64,000 bases of DNA from Shimazuella alba. GTDB lineage: Bacteria > Bacillota > Bacilli > Thermoactinomycetales > Thermoactinomycetaceae. The stretch lies in the NCBI RefSeq assembly GCF_009831235.1, contig NZ_WUUL01000004.1:186001-250000 (forward strand), given 5' to 3'. The translations under genes were made by a program, and so were the position numbers. The notes beneath the pieces were generated by a model. It was not told the origin of the DNA and did not search any database. It saw only the letters and a list, made by a program, of their open reading frames with translations. Positions 53,940 through 62,460 of this stretch are shown in pieces (position 1 is the stretch's first letter; each line of letters opens with the position of its first letter).

Positions 53940-54779
53940 ATGAAAAGAGCTGATTTACATTCGCATACAACCATGTCAGATGGAACACAAACACCAACTG
54001 CAGTAGTTGAATTAGCCGCAAAATTAGGTTTAGGTGCTGTTGCAATTACGGATCATGATACTACTGGTGGGTATCAAGAAGCATTCGAAGCAGGAAAAAG
54101 ATTAGGGATAGAAGTTATTCCAGCTGTTGAAATGAGTACAGTATTAGATGGACAATCCATTGATATTTTGGCATACTTCATAGATCCTAACCATCCTACC
54201 TTCCGAAACTTATTACACAGGCAACGGAATATGCGTCAGGATCGAAATCGATTGGTCTTAGAAAAATTGAATCAGTTAGGAATTAAAATAGATTTGAATG
54301 AAGTAGAATCGAAACAAGAAGGTTCATCTACAGAAAAGAATGCGGGACGAGTACACATTGGACAGATATTGGTGGAGAGAGGCTTGGTAAGTGATCTGAA
54401 TGAGGCATTTGACAAATACCTTGGAAAAGATGGCTTAGCATTTGTGAGTTTAAATAATACCTCCCCTCAAGAAGCGATACATGCTGTCAAGGAGTGTGGT
54501 GGAGTTGCTGTTATTGCCCATCCTGGCTTGTATCATCGTGATGATTTGATTCCAACTATTGTTGAAATGGGCTTAACTGGACTAGAGGTAAATCATCCTG
54601 ATCATACAGAAGAAGATAAAGCGAGATATGCTGCTCTTGCAGAGAAATTAAATTTAATTCCTACAGCTGGTTCAGACTATCACGGTGTAAGAAATGGACA
54701 AATGCATCATGCCAATCTTGGTACATGCACAGTAACACTGGATATTGTGGAGCATTTGCGTACTGCGGCGAAAAAATAA
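53940..54779 (+). CDS. PHP domain phosphoesterase (YciV/RNase AM-like)
   Basis: A 279-residue metal-dependent phosphoesterase. Metal ligands are in RADLHSHTTMSDGTQTP (His, His, Asp), AITDHDTTGG, EMSTV (Glu), VAVIAHPGL and TAGSDYHG. This set fits the trinuclear PHP phosphatases that act on 3',5'-nucleotide bisphosphates or RNA 5' ends. ATG 53940 has AGAGGTGATAGG upstream. Substrate not shown by context. Confidence 0.92.
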   Translation: MKRADLHSHTTMSDGTQTPTAVVELAAKLGLGAVAITDHDTTGGYQEAFEAGKRLGIEVIPAVEMSTVLDGQSIDILAYFIDPNHPTFRNLLHRQRNMRQDRNRLVLEKLNQLGIKIDLNEVESKQEGSSTEKNAGRVHIGQILVERGLVSDLNEAFDKYLGKDGLAFVSLNNTSPQEAIHAVKECGGVAVIAHPGLYHRDDLIPTIVEMGLTGLEVNHPDHTEEDKARYAALAEKLNLIPTAGSDYHGVRNGQMHHANLGTCTVTLDIVEHLRTAAKK

Positions 54780-54875
54780 TTATTCATATCCCCTTGTAGA
54801 ATAAGTACTATTTAAACAATTGGGTTTCCTTTCTGAACTATTTCGATTATGATTTGTAAACAGGGGGAGTATAAA

Positions 54876-55412
54876 ATGAGAAAAGTACTAAACAAAGAAG
54901 TTAAAATGGCTGTAATGCAAAAGCTAAAAGACCGTGGTGTCAGTATTGCTGCTATTGCAGACATTGTTTATCAAATGCAGAAACCATATGCTCCAAACCT
55001 ACAGCTGGAAGCTTGTGTGGAGAGTGTGTTAGCAGTACTAAAGAAACGCGAAATTCAGCATGCTATCTTGGTTGGTATCGAGTTAGACATTTTGGCTGAG
55101 AAAAATATGCTTTCTGAACCATTGTTATCACTTGTGAAATCAGATGAAGGTTTATTTGGTTGCGATGAAACTTTGGCGTTAGGTTCTGTTTTTGGATATG
55201 GCAGTATTGCAGTTACAACTTTTGGACATTTAGACAAACTCAAAATTGGCATAATAAAACAGCTGGATACAACGAAAAATGGTCCTGTTAATACGTTTAT
55301 AGATGATTTGGTTGCGAGCATTGCGGCAGCTGCATCTGGACGTATTGCTCATCGATTAAGAGATGAAGAAGAAGAGGACGACGAGGTCGAAAATCTAGAT
55401 GCTTATCTATAA
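54876..55412 (+). CDS. phosphatidylglycerophosphatase A family protein (YutG-like)
   Basis: A 178-residue protein of the PgpA fold but without strong membrane helices, as in Bacillus YutG. The segments GSVFGYGSIAVTTFGHLDKL and TFIDDLVASIAAAASGRI match the family. The tail is very acidic. Members may dephosphoryl ate phosphatidylglycerol phosphate or have another role. ATG 54876 follows GGGGGAG; the frame opens at 54849. Confidence 0.85.
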   Translation: MRKVLNKEVKMAVMQKLKDRGVSIAAIADIVYQMQKPYAPNLQLEACVESVLAVLKKREIQHAILVGIELDILAEKNMLSEPLLSLVKSDEGLFGCDETLALGSVFGYGSIAVTTFGHLDKLKIGIIKQLDTTKNGPVNTFIDDLVASIAAAASGRIAHRLRDEEEEDDEVENLDAYL

Positions 55413-55418
55413 CACAGC

Positions 55419-55477
55419 AAAGGTTCCGAGTGGACCTTTTTTTTATGCAGAAAAACCGAGTGTTTGAACTCGGTTAA
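55419..55477 (+). terminator. two terminator hairpins after the PgpA-like gene
   Basis: AGGTTCC/GGACCTT with T-run (55421-55444), then AACCGAGT/ACTCGGTT (55454-55475). Confidence 0.88.
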
Positions 55478-55764
55478 ATGGAGGAGGGAACAGCTAACAA
55501 GCAAATCACTTGTAGTAATAATGTATGGGAATAGAAAATTTTTGCATGTGCTCCAGTGGAGCTTTGCGTCCATTTTTCTCCATGGTAAATAGCATCTTTG
55601 AAACGCTATGGCATAAAAGCAGAAGTGAAATGAATAATTACTATCTATTCAAGTTTGTAATTATCGTTTCAGATCATGGTTGTATAAGAACAGGGAAGAG
55701 AGAAACAAAAAGCATGAAACGAAGGGTAATTAGGTACACTAGGAGTAAGAGGTGAACCAAAAAG

Positions 55765-55944
55765 ATGTCTAATTGGGTTTATTGGCTTAAGTTATATGAA
55801 ACCAGATTTCAAGCCAGATGTTTAGCAGCACGGATGGAAGAAGACTGGTGGTTATATGGATATGACAGCCCTGATCGTGTAGAGGTTTTTCGTTCTCGAA
55901 AAGGTCGTTTTGGTGTGAAGTATGTTTGGCGAAAAAAAATATAA
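55765..55944 (+). CDS. small hypothetical protein ahead of the tRNA cluster
   Basis: A 59-residue Trp- and Arg-rich protein (MSNWVYWLKLYETRFQARCL...) ending in FGVKYVWRKKI. ATG 55765 has AGAGGTG 8-14 bases upstream. It ends 55 bases before tRNA-fMet. No family known; composition suggests nucleic-acid or membrane-surface contact. Confidence 0.65.
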   Translation: MSNWVYWLKLYETRFQARCLAARMEEDWWLYGYDSPDRVEVFRSRKGRFGVKYVWRKKI

Positions 55945-55999
55945 AATAGGGCTTGCATGTTTCAGGACCTCATAGTATAATAACAAATGTCGCCACTAA

Positions 56000-56076
<77 letters not shown>

Positions 56077-56081
56077 AATAT

Positions 56082-56158
56082 GGGGCTGTGGTGTAGAGGC
56101 CTAACATGCCTGCCTGTCACGCAGGAGACCGCGGGTTCGAATCCCGTCAGCCCCGCCA
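56082..56158 (+). tRNA. tRNA-Asp (anticodon GTC)
   Basis: GGGGCTG...CAGCCCC acceptor, anticodon loop CTGTCAC, T-loop GGTTCGAATCC, CCA encoded. Confidence 0.96.
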
Positions 56159-56189
56159 TTTTGTTTCACCAGATTTTCACAAATATTCT

Positions 56190-56265
56190 GGGCCTATAGC
56201 TCAGTTGGTAGAGCAGTCGGCTCATAACCGATCGGTCACAGGTTCGAGTCCTGTTGGGCCCACCA
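56190..56265 (+). tRNA. tRNA with CAT anticodon (elongator Met or lysidine-modified Ile)
   Basis: GGGCCTA acceptor, anticodon loop CTCATAA, T-loop GGTTCGAGTCC, CCA encoded. The body resembles Bacillus tRNA-Ile(CAU) as much as elongator tRNA-Met, so the amino acid cannot be fixed by eye. Confidence 0.9.
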
Positions 56266-56278
56266 TACAGCTACATAA

Positions 56279-56353
56279 GGGCGGTTAGCTCAGGGGGAGA
56301 GCGCTTCCTTGACACGGAAGAGGTCGGAGGTTCGATTCCTCTACTGCCCACCA
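56279..56353 (+). tRNA. tRNA-Val (anticodon GAC)
   Basis: GGGCGGT acceptor strand, anticodon loop TTGACAC, T-loop GGTTCGATTCC, CCA encoded. Its 3' end plus the following terminator recurs at 62131 and, weakly, at 63439, marking it as an integration target. Confidence 0.95.
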
Positions 56354-56392
56354 ATCAAACTCCTTGGAAATAGGGAGTTTTTTTGTTTTGTT
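56333..56392 (+). repeat. direct repeat copy A: tRNA-Val 3' end plus operon terminator
   Basis: This 60-base stretch runs from the tRNA-Val T-loop through CCA and the terminator (ACTCC...GGGAGT plus seven Ts) to TTTTGTT. It matches 62131-62189 closely. It is probably the native attachment side of an island. Confidence 0.8.
56358..56387 (+). terminator. terminator of the tRNA operon
   Basis: ACTCC/GGGAGT with seven Ts directly after tRNA-Val. Confidence 0.88.
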
Positions 56393-57080
56393 GCAAGGGG
56401 CGAATATTATATCTTATTTCTTGTTTTAACCACCGCCTTGACTATTATTTGCCTACTATCGAGTTAGATTGTTCCTTATACACCTTCCTTTATATAATAA
56501 TGATATTCCAATAATATATATATTAGAGAGTGAAAACCGAATAGAATATATATACTTATTCACCCCTAAATTACCTAAAAATTTGAAATGCCTTGGTATT
56601 ACTGTGATTTGGTCGTTCGTCTAAAATCACCTGAAACATCCCCTAAACTATTCTAATTCCCCTAAATCTTCCCCTTGTGTGTAAGTTCTATATTTATTCT
56701 ACGCATTACACGACAAACAAATAAAGGATCATGCTTATAGTTACTAGCAAGTATAAGTCGCAGTATTAATTGATGGCTTAATCACATGTCTATTCCTTGT
56801 CGCTAAATTAGTCATCACCAACTCTATTGTAATGAGTCGGAAAGTAGAGCATGTCGAACACCATGGCAAAAATCGCGTCGAGAATCCAATCGAAACTATC
56901 AATACGGAACTTTCGAATAGAAAAGCAAAAAACGTATCAAATATTTTTTTCATACTTTTTTCTCTATGTGAACAAAAATTATTATCGAGCCCGAACAGCC
57001 GCTTCTTGGAAGCAGTTGTTCAGGAGTGCTCCGTGGGGAGCACATCTACAGGAGTTTCCCTGTGGGCTCTGGCTCTGCCT
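56393..57080. other. long AT-rich stretch after tRNA-Val
   Basis: Nearly 700 bases without a credible gene. Frames near 56832-57174 lack ribosome sites and run into hairpins. Towards 56988-57050, strong GC-rich hairpins appear: a 16-bp stem around GCTTCTTGGAAGC and a perfect GTGCTCC/GGGAGCAC. These follow the 3' end of the broken minus-strand gene at 57081. Confidence 0.6.
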
Positions 57081-57323
57081 CTACTGTTTAACGCTTGGTG
57101 GTGTCGGGACGGATAGCTCCGTTACCTGTCCCGTCGAGTTGATGGTGTACTCGTTGCCCGACCGATCCCAGTAGTGGAAAGAGTCGAGCACACAGTCGGA
57201 ACTGCTTCCACCATGTCAGCTACCCGTAACTCACCCTTCGCGTCAACGAAGCGGGAGCTGTCCGTTCTCGTAGGAGAACGCAGAGTTGTCAGGAACAGGA
57301 GCGGAAAGAGTCGCACTCTGCAA
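57081..57323 (-). pseudogene. frameshifted foreign-codon gene in the tRNA-Val island
   Basis: On the minus strand, AGGAGG precedes TTG at 57323. GC-rich coding sequence then runs to a TAG at 57081 but needs two frame changes. Pieces are SAPVPDNSAFSYENGQLP, then SRFVDAKGELRVADMVEAVP, then DSFHYWDRSGNEYTINSTGQ and a 14-residue tail. Together they give about 80 residues of unknown family. Hairpins lie just beyond the 3' end. Same style as the broken gene at 17311. Confidence 0.6.
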
Positions 57324-57969
57324 AGGAACCTCCTGTAGGGTTGGTGGTTATTGACTAACTTCATCTTAATCTTGTTACAATCAATTTTCAAAAGGAGTAA
57401 TATTAAGAGTCTGTAAAAGTATTTGAATAAAATAAAATTAATGGAGCAATCAAACAACAGTTCATCGTTCTTTTGCCGCAAAATAAAGATGAATAAGTGC
57501 AAAATAAAAATAAAATTAATACCCTTGAGTAGTCTAAACAAAAAAAGCACTCATTTTCCGAGTACTTTTTCTATGGAATATATGTTCTTCATTTGGCTGC
57601 TTGGCGGTCTGCTTTTCTTGTTACGTGCCCATAAATATCTGTAGTTGCTGATATGTCTCAATCGCTCACTACCTATTTTATTAGGTACATTTTTAGAAAT
57701 GAAGGTAAAATTTCTATTTCACTAAAGTGATTGTCTATCGAGGTATTTCCGAGGGAATGTTTTTTAAACCGATCCACAGCTTCTTTGTTGCATAGAAGTC
57801 ATCTGACAGTATATCTATGATCATTCTTATTTGATGATGGATCTATTCTTGCCCCTTAGCAGGTGCAATGATTTCTTTCTAATCTGTTTGAACTCATCAT
57901 CTCTACATAGAATATAAATTTGAAACAAAGTATAAAATACTCTTATGCCAATATCAATGGGGGTAAGAG
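57324..57969. other. spacer before the gerK operon
   Basis: About 645 AT-rich bases. A minus-strand fragment ending at 57551 is listed separately. The rest shows no gene. A promoter for gerKA should lie near its 3' end; in developing spores it would be a sigma-G type, and I cannot mark it with confidence. Confidence 0.5.
57551..57709 (-). pseudogene. possible 3' fragment of a gene
   Basis: About 53 codons on the minus strand read like protein (IGSERLRHISNYRYLWARNK, then QMKNIYSIEKVLGK) but have no start codon. They end at a hairpin with a minus-strand T-run (57544-57569). Possibly a remnant of a gene cut during island assembly. Confidence 0.3.
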
Positions 57970-59568
57970 ATGAGATCTATTTTTAAAAAAATAAACGAAA
58001 AAATCATAAATAATCATTCTGAAAATGCATCTCAAAATAATGTATCAAATAACCCTCAGCCTCTTCACTTTTCCATAAATCAAAACATCATTGAAATGAG
58101 AAACACTCTCGGGAATAGTAGTGATTTGTCTATTCGAGAGTTCTTGTTAGGAAAAAATAACTTAAAAGCAGCAGTTATTTATATAGATGGTTTGGTAAAC
58201 AAAGATTTTATTCAAAATTATATTTTAAAGCCATTGATTATCGAAAAAGACGAGATTCTTCAAGATGACATTTATGAGCAAGATCTCTTTGTACTTTTAC
58301 TAAATCGTGTGCTGACTATTGGAGAAACAAGAGAAGTATCTGATTTTGAGAAGTTATATGAAAGTCTTTTATCAGGAGAAACCATTTTACTCATTGATCA
58401 ACAAGTAAAGGGGATTGTTGCAAGTACAAAAGGTTGGAGAGACCGTGGAGTTGAAGAGCCAACTACTTCAAATGTAGTAAGAGGCTCTAAGGAAGGCTTT
58501 TCGGAAACGTTACGTACTAATACAGCTTTAATTCGAAGAAGAATTAAAGATACTCATTTGAGAATAGATACCAAGCAAATAGGAAAGGTCACCAAGACGG
58601 ATGTTGCGATTCTGTATGTGGAAGGAATTGCAGATGAAAAAGTTATTAAAGAAGTTCATATTCGACTCGATTCAATAAATATTGACGGAATATTAGAAAG
58701 TGGATATCTAGAAGAATTTATTCAGGATAAAACTTATACCCCTTTTCCAACTGTTTATTATTCGGAACGGCCAGATGAGATTGTGGGAGGAATATTAGAA
58801 GGTCGGATTGCGATTATCATAGATGGAACTCCTTTTGTATTATTAGTACCAGCGTTATTTATTCATTTTTTTCAGTCCGCTGAAGATTATTATCAACGAT
58901 TTGATATCAGTACTTTGGTACGTATTTTACGTTTCTTAGCTTTTTTTATGGCTCTTTTGATTCCTTCCATCTATATTGCTCTTACCTCTTATCACCAAGA
59001 AATGATTCCTACCACACTCTTGATTAGTTTGGGTGGTCAGAGAGAAGGAGTCCCCTTTCCTGCTATTGTAGAAGTATTACTGATGGAAATAAACTTTGAA
59101 ATATTACGTGAAGCTGGACTTCGTATGCCAAAGGCAGTTGGTTCTGCTATTTCCATAGTAGGTGCACTTGTGATTGGAGAAGCAGCCGTTCAAGCTGGAC
59201 TAGTATCAGCTGCAATGGTAATCGTCGTTTCCATCACAGCTATCAGTAGCTTTATCTTTCCGTCATATAATATGTCATTTCCTGTAAGGATTCTTAGATT
59301 TATATTTATTGGTTTGGCTAGTATTTTGGGTTTGTTTGGAATCTGTTTAGGTTTGTTCCTCCTGACTTTTCACTTATGTAGCTTACGATCCTTTGGTGTG
59401 CCTTATATGTCACCCTTAGGTCCTTTTGATCTTGAAGATCAAAAGGATACTGTTTTTCGTTTTCCTCACCAGTATTTATTTAAACGCCCACATAGCACTG
59501 GCAAGAAAAATGTAACTCGATTAGCTCCGGAGAAAGATAAAGGACTGAGAGAGGAGGAGACGAGATGA
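57970..59568 (+). CDS. gerKA: spore germinant receptor subunit A, GerA family
   Basis: The A subunit of GerA-type receptors, now seen as ligand-gated ion channels in the spore inner membrane. The 532 residues start with a hydrophilic N-terminal domain (about 1-280) including DLSIREFLLG and VAILYVEGIADEKV. Five to six membrane helices follow, with the family's YHQEMIPTTLLISLGGQREG, PFPAIVEVLLMEINFEILRE and RMPKAVGSAISIVGALVIGE. ATG 57970 follows GGGGGTAAGAG. The A-C-(D)-B gene order is that of B. subtilis gerK. It overlaps gerKC by 4 bases. Confidence 0.93.
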   Translation: MRSIFKKINEKIINNHSENASQNNVSNNPQPLHFSINQNIIEMRNTLGNSSDLSIREFLLGKNNLKAAVIYIDGLVNKDFIQNYILKPLIIEKDEILQDDIYEQDLFVLLLNRVLTIGETREVSDFEKLYESLLSGETILLIDQQVKGIVASTKGWRDRGVEEPTTSNVVRGSKEGFSETLRTNTALIRRRIKDTHLRIDTKQIGKVTKTDVAILYVEGIADEKVIKEVHIRLDSINIDGILESGYLEEFIQDKTYTPFPTVYYSERPDEIVGGILEGRIAIIIDGTPFVLLVPALFIHFFQSAEDYYQRFDISTLVRILRFLAFFMALLIPSIYIALTSYHQEMIPTTLLISLGGQREGVPFPAIVEVLLMEINFEILREAGLRMPKAVGSAISIVGALVIGEAAVQAGLVSAAMVIVVSITAISSFIFPSYNMSFPVRILRFIFIGLASILGLFGICLGLFLLTFHLCSLRSFGVPYMSPLGPFDLEDQKDTVFRFPHQYLFKRPHSTGKKNVTRLAPEKDKGLREEETR

Positions 59569-60764
59569 AACTAAGCAAGATTCTTAAATTAGTCTTAATA
59601 ATAAGCATAACCATAACGACAACAGGTTGTTGGGGAGCACGTGAATTAAATGATTTGTCTATTGCAACAGGAATGGCTATAGATAAAAAGCAAGATGGAT
59701 ACGAACTCACTGTACAAGTGGTGCTACCATCAAAGACAGATTCAAAAGGAGGGGGAGAAGGGCGTACACCTGTAGTTACTTTTCATACGACGGCGAAAAC
59801 ACTCTGGGAAGCAGGTAGAAAATTAATTCAAGATTCTTCCCGTCAAATTTATGCTGGACATTTACGAATTCTGGTACTTGGGGAAGAGGTGGCAAAAGAG
59901 GGCATCGAAAAAGTAATTGATTTATTTTTTAGATTTCAAGAAATGCGTTCGGATATTCTTGTCTTGGTAGCGAAGGAAAAAAGAGGTTCTGATATATTAA
60001 AAGTGCTCACAGCTATGGAAAAAAACCCTACCATGCATCTTTATAATAGTATTCAAAGAGCAGAAAAGTTATGGGCTCCTACAGAAGCAGTAGAATTGAG
60101 TGATTTAATCTCAAATTCTTCAATGTCAGGAGGAGGTCAAGTATTAACAGTTGTGGAGTTAAAAGGCCCCTTGTCTAAAGGCATAGCTTCCTCTAATTTG
60201 AAAAAAATAGTTCCCCCCACGAAGCTACGTATTGATGGCTTGGCTGCTTTAAAAAATGGCCGTTTAGTAGGGTATTTGAATGAAAATGAAAGTCAAGGAT
60301 TCAGTTTTATTACGGACAATGTGACCAGAACAATTGGACATGTGAAATGCAAAAATGGGAGGATTGCGATGGAGATTTTTAAAAGCCGATCAGATGTGAA
60401 AGGTGATTATATTGAAGGAAAGCCACGGATAAATATAAAGGTGGAAACGGAAGCCAGTATCGGAGAAGTTGATTGTGATATAAATCTAACAGATCCAAAC
60501 AATATTGCGGAGTTGGAAAATAAAGCAGAAGAAGAGATTAAAAGTAGAATGCGAGCAGCTTTGCATAAAGCCCAAACCGTATTAACAACAGATATTTTTG
60601 GGTTTGGTGAAAAAATACGGCGATCAAATCCGAAAGAATGGAGAAAACTAAAGAGAAACTGGGAGAAACAATACCCTTCATTAACAGTAGATATGGAAGT
60701 GAAGGTAAAAATAAAAGATACAAGAGTCATTACAAATCCCGTATTCAAAGGAAATCAGAAGTGA
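59565..60764 (+). CDS. gerKC: spore germinant receptor lipoprotein subunit C, Ger(x)C family
   Basis: The C subunit is a membrane-anchored lipoprotein. The lipobox TTGC is at about residue 24, followed by the family start WGARELNDLSIATGMAIDKK. The 399-residue protein has the three-domain Ger(x)C body, ending in a helical region with an AEEEIKSRMRAALHKAQ-type motif. ATG 59565 follows GAGGAGGAGACG within gerKA. It overlaps the next gene by one base. Confidence 0.93.
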   Translation: MKLSKILKLVLIISITITTTGCWGARELNDLSIATGMAIDKKQDGYELTVQVVLPSKTDSKGGGEGRTPVVTFHTTAKTLWEAGRKLIQDSSRQIYAGHLRILVLGEEVAKEGIEKVIDLFFRFQEMRSDILVLVAKEKRGSDILKVLTAMEKNPTMHLYNSIQRAEKLWAPTEAVELSDLISNSSMSGGGQVLTVVELKGPLSKGIASSNLKKIVPPTKLRIDGLAALKNGRLVGYLNENESQGFSFITDNVTRTIGHVKCKNGRIAMEIFKSRSDVKGDYIEGKPRINIKVETEASIGEVDCDINLTDPNNIAELENKAEEEIKSRMRAALHKAQTVLTTDIFGFGEKIRRSNPKEWRKLKRNWEKQYPSLTVDMEVKVKIKDTRVITNPVFKGNQK

Positions 60765-61000
60765 TGCTTAAATCAATCGTAGGAATAATTTTTATAACAA
60801 TAGGAATTATATGGGTGGAAGTCCCTGCTCTACTGAAGAAGAAACAAATAAAAGAATTAGTCTGTTTCTCTTTTTTTCTAATCAGCGGGGTTGTGACTGG
60901 TTTAATTGCTGCAATGCAGATTGATCTGCCCAATCCATATGATTGGATTAGAGTAATTTACAGCCCAATTTCTGATTGGATAGATAATATTTTACAATAA
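60764..61000 (+). CDS. small two-helix D subunit of the germinant receptor operon
   Basis: A 78-residue protein with two membrane helices (LKSIVGIIFITIGIIWVEVP and LVCFSFFLISGVVTGLIAAM) linked by a short Lys-rich turn and ending in an acidic amphipathic tail. Small two-helix GerXD proteins accompany some GerA-type receptors and modulate germination. ATG 60764 overlaps the gerKC stop (ATGA). The reading frame open from 60638 is not the gene start. Confidence 0.82.
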   Translation: MLKSIVGIIFITIGIIWVEVPALLKKKQIKELVCFSFFLISGVVTGLIAAMQIDLPNPYDWIRVIYSPISDWIDNILQ

Positions 61001-61017
61001 GAGTGGAGAAATCCAAA

Positions 61018-62124
61018 ATGAAGCAAATCCAAAAAATAAATGCACGTCAAATGACCATTTTTGTTATCTTTTATTTTATTGGCTCTACCATCCTCATCAC
61101 TCCAGCAACTCTTGCAGCAGGAGGGAAACAAGATGCGTGGATCAGTGCTATTATTGGTGTCATCGTTAGTCTATTTTTTGTTTGGTTTTACACCAGTATA
61201 GCTAAGTTAAATCCTGAAAAAAATTTTATCGAATATTTAGAGATCGTTTTAGGTAAATGGGTTGGGAAATTCGTTTCCATGCTGTATATTTTATTCTTTA
61301 TATTGAGTGCTGCTGGTTCAGTGTGGATTATAGGTGATTTTATGACTACACAAGTTATGCCAGCGACTCCTGCAGTCGTGTTTCATATCGCTTTTACGAT
61401 GGTTGTAATTTTTGGAGTTCGGTGGGGAATTGAGGTCTTGGCACGTTCAGCAGAAATCTTTTTCTTTTGGTTTATTGTACTTCTCCTTTTTTTTATTCTG
61501 TTTTTATTAGCAGATATTAAAGTAGAGAACATTACTCCAATCTTTGAAAATGGTTTTCATCCAATCGTTCAGGCATCTTTATATTTTATCAGTATATCTG
61601 GTGTGACTATGTTTACTTTTTTACTCATTTTACCTTCTGCAAGAAATGCTCAATCCATTCGAAAGACAATGATGATAGGTACTTTTTTTGGAGGAATGGT
61701 TTTAGTAGTCATTACTTTTTTGTGTATTTCTGTATTAGGACCCACTCTTACAGAATATAATGTATATCCTACCTATGCTTTAGCAAAGAAGGTTAATTTA
61801 GGAAATTTTTTAGAAAGAATTGAAGTGATCATAGCGGGAATTTTTATGGTGACCATTTTTATCAAGACGACTTTATATTTTTATGCAATTATGATCAGTC
61901 TGGCTCAAACTTTTCGGCTGAAAGACTATCGACCGCTTGTTTTTCCTGTTGGTATGTGGATAGTGATCTTATCATTGGTAATATATCCCAGTTCTGTTTA
62001 TGCAGAAAATTGGAATTCAAACGTCTGGATTCCATTTGTTTTCACATTTGGTTTCGTGTTTCCCATAATAGTATGGGGAATAGGAAAATGGAAAGCACGA
62101 AAAAGAAAAGAGGTAAGAAATTGA
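61018..62124 (+). CDS. gerKB: spore germinant receptor subunit B, GerB family
   Basis: The B subunit is an APC-superfamily membrane protein forming the ligand-binding site. The 368 residues have about ten helices. INARQMTIFVIFYFIGSTIL at the start and the ARSAEIFFFWFIVL region are typical. ATG 61018 has GGAG 8-11 bases upstream; GTG 61003 is the alternative. The stop is 6 bases before the duplicated tRNA-Val end, whose hairpin and T-run act as its terminator. Confidence 0.93.
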   Translation: MKQIQKINARQMTIFVIFYFIGSTILITPATLAAGGKQDAWISAIIGVIVSLFFVWFYTSIAKLNPEKNFIEYLEIVLGKWVGKFVSMLYILFFILSAAGSVWIIGDFMTTQVMPATPAVVFHIAFTMVVIFGVRWGIEVLARSAEIFFFWFIVLLLFFILFLLADIKVENITPIFENGFHPIVQASLYFISISGVTMFTFLLILPSARNAQSIRKTMMIGTFFGGMVLVVITFLCISVLGPTLTEYNVYPTYALAKKVNLGNFLERIEVIIAGIFMVTIFIKTTLYFYAIMISLAQTFRLKDYRPLVFPVGMWIVILSLVIYPSSVYAENWNSNVWIPFVFTFGFVFPIIVWGIGKWKARKRKEVRN

Positions 62125-62130
62125 GGAAAA

Positions 62131-62189
62131 CGATTTCTCTACTACCCACCAAAGAACTCTTTCGTTATAGGGAGTTTTTTTGTTTTGTT
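62131..62189 (+). repeat. direct repeat copy B of the tRNA-Val 3' end and terminator
   Basis: CGATTTCTCTACTACCCACC followed by AAAG...TAGGGAG plus seven Ts and GTTTTGTT matches 56333-56392 at roughly four of five positions, including the T-loop remnant, CCA and terminator. It directly follows gerKB and probably marks the distal end of an island of about 5.8 kb. Confidence 0.8.
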
Positions 62190-62265
62190 TGGAAGGGAAA
62201 TTGCAACTTACATTACGCTTGAGTGTTTTGTATGTTATTAGTTACGTTCCTAAGAGGAGGGAACT

Positions 62266-62397
62266 ATGAAAGGAGAGATCAACAACTGCTTGATTGTGCG
62301 ACAAGAATCGTCTCTGTCGCAGAAATTAATCATTACAACGACCAAAAGAGATTGTGGCAGTATCTATTGTTCAACTTTTTGTATTTCATTGTTCTGA
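62266..62397 (+). CDS. small Ser/Thr/Cys-rich peptide gene, possible RiPP precursor
   Basis: A 43-codon gene with AAGAGGAGG at 62252-62260 and ATG 62266. The N-terminal half is leader-like (MKGEINNCLIVRQESSLSQK). The C-terminal half is rich in Thr, Ser and Cys (four Cys in all) and ends CSTFCISLF, reminiscent of a lanthipeptide core. No modification enzyme lies nearby. It is between repeat copies B and C. Coding status rests on the strong ribosome site only. Confidence 0.45.
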   Translation: MKGEINNCLIVRQESSLSQKLIITTTKRDCGSIYCSTFCISLF

Positions 62398-62460
62398 AAT
62401 TATTTTCTTGGTAGAATAAAAGTAATTTCAACCAACCGCTCTGCCTAGAAAGGCATGAAG

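Noticed and set aside
55525-55755. 76-codon frame between the PgpA-like gene and the tRNA cluster
   Set aside because: No Shine-Dalgarno sequence and low-quality composition; the real small gene here is at 55765.
62223-62414. 63-codon frame overlapping the peptide gene at 62266
   Set aside because: The ribosome site AAGAGGAGG is spaced for ATG 62266 in a different frame.
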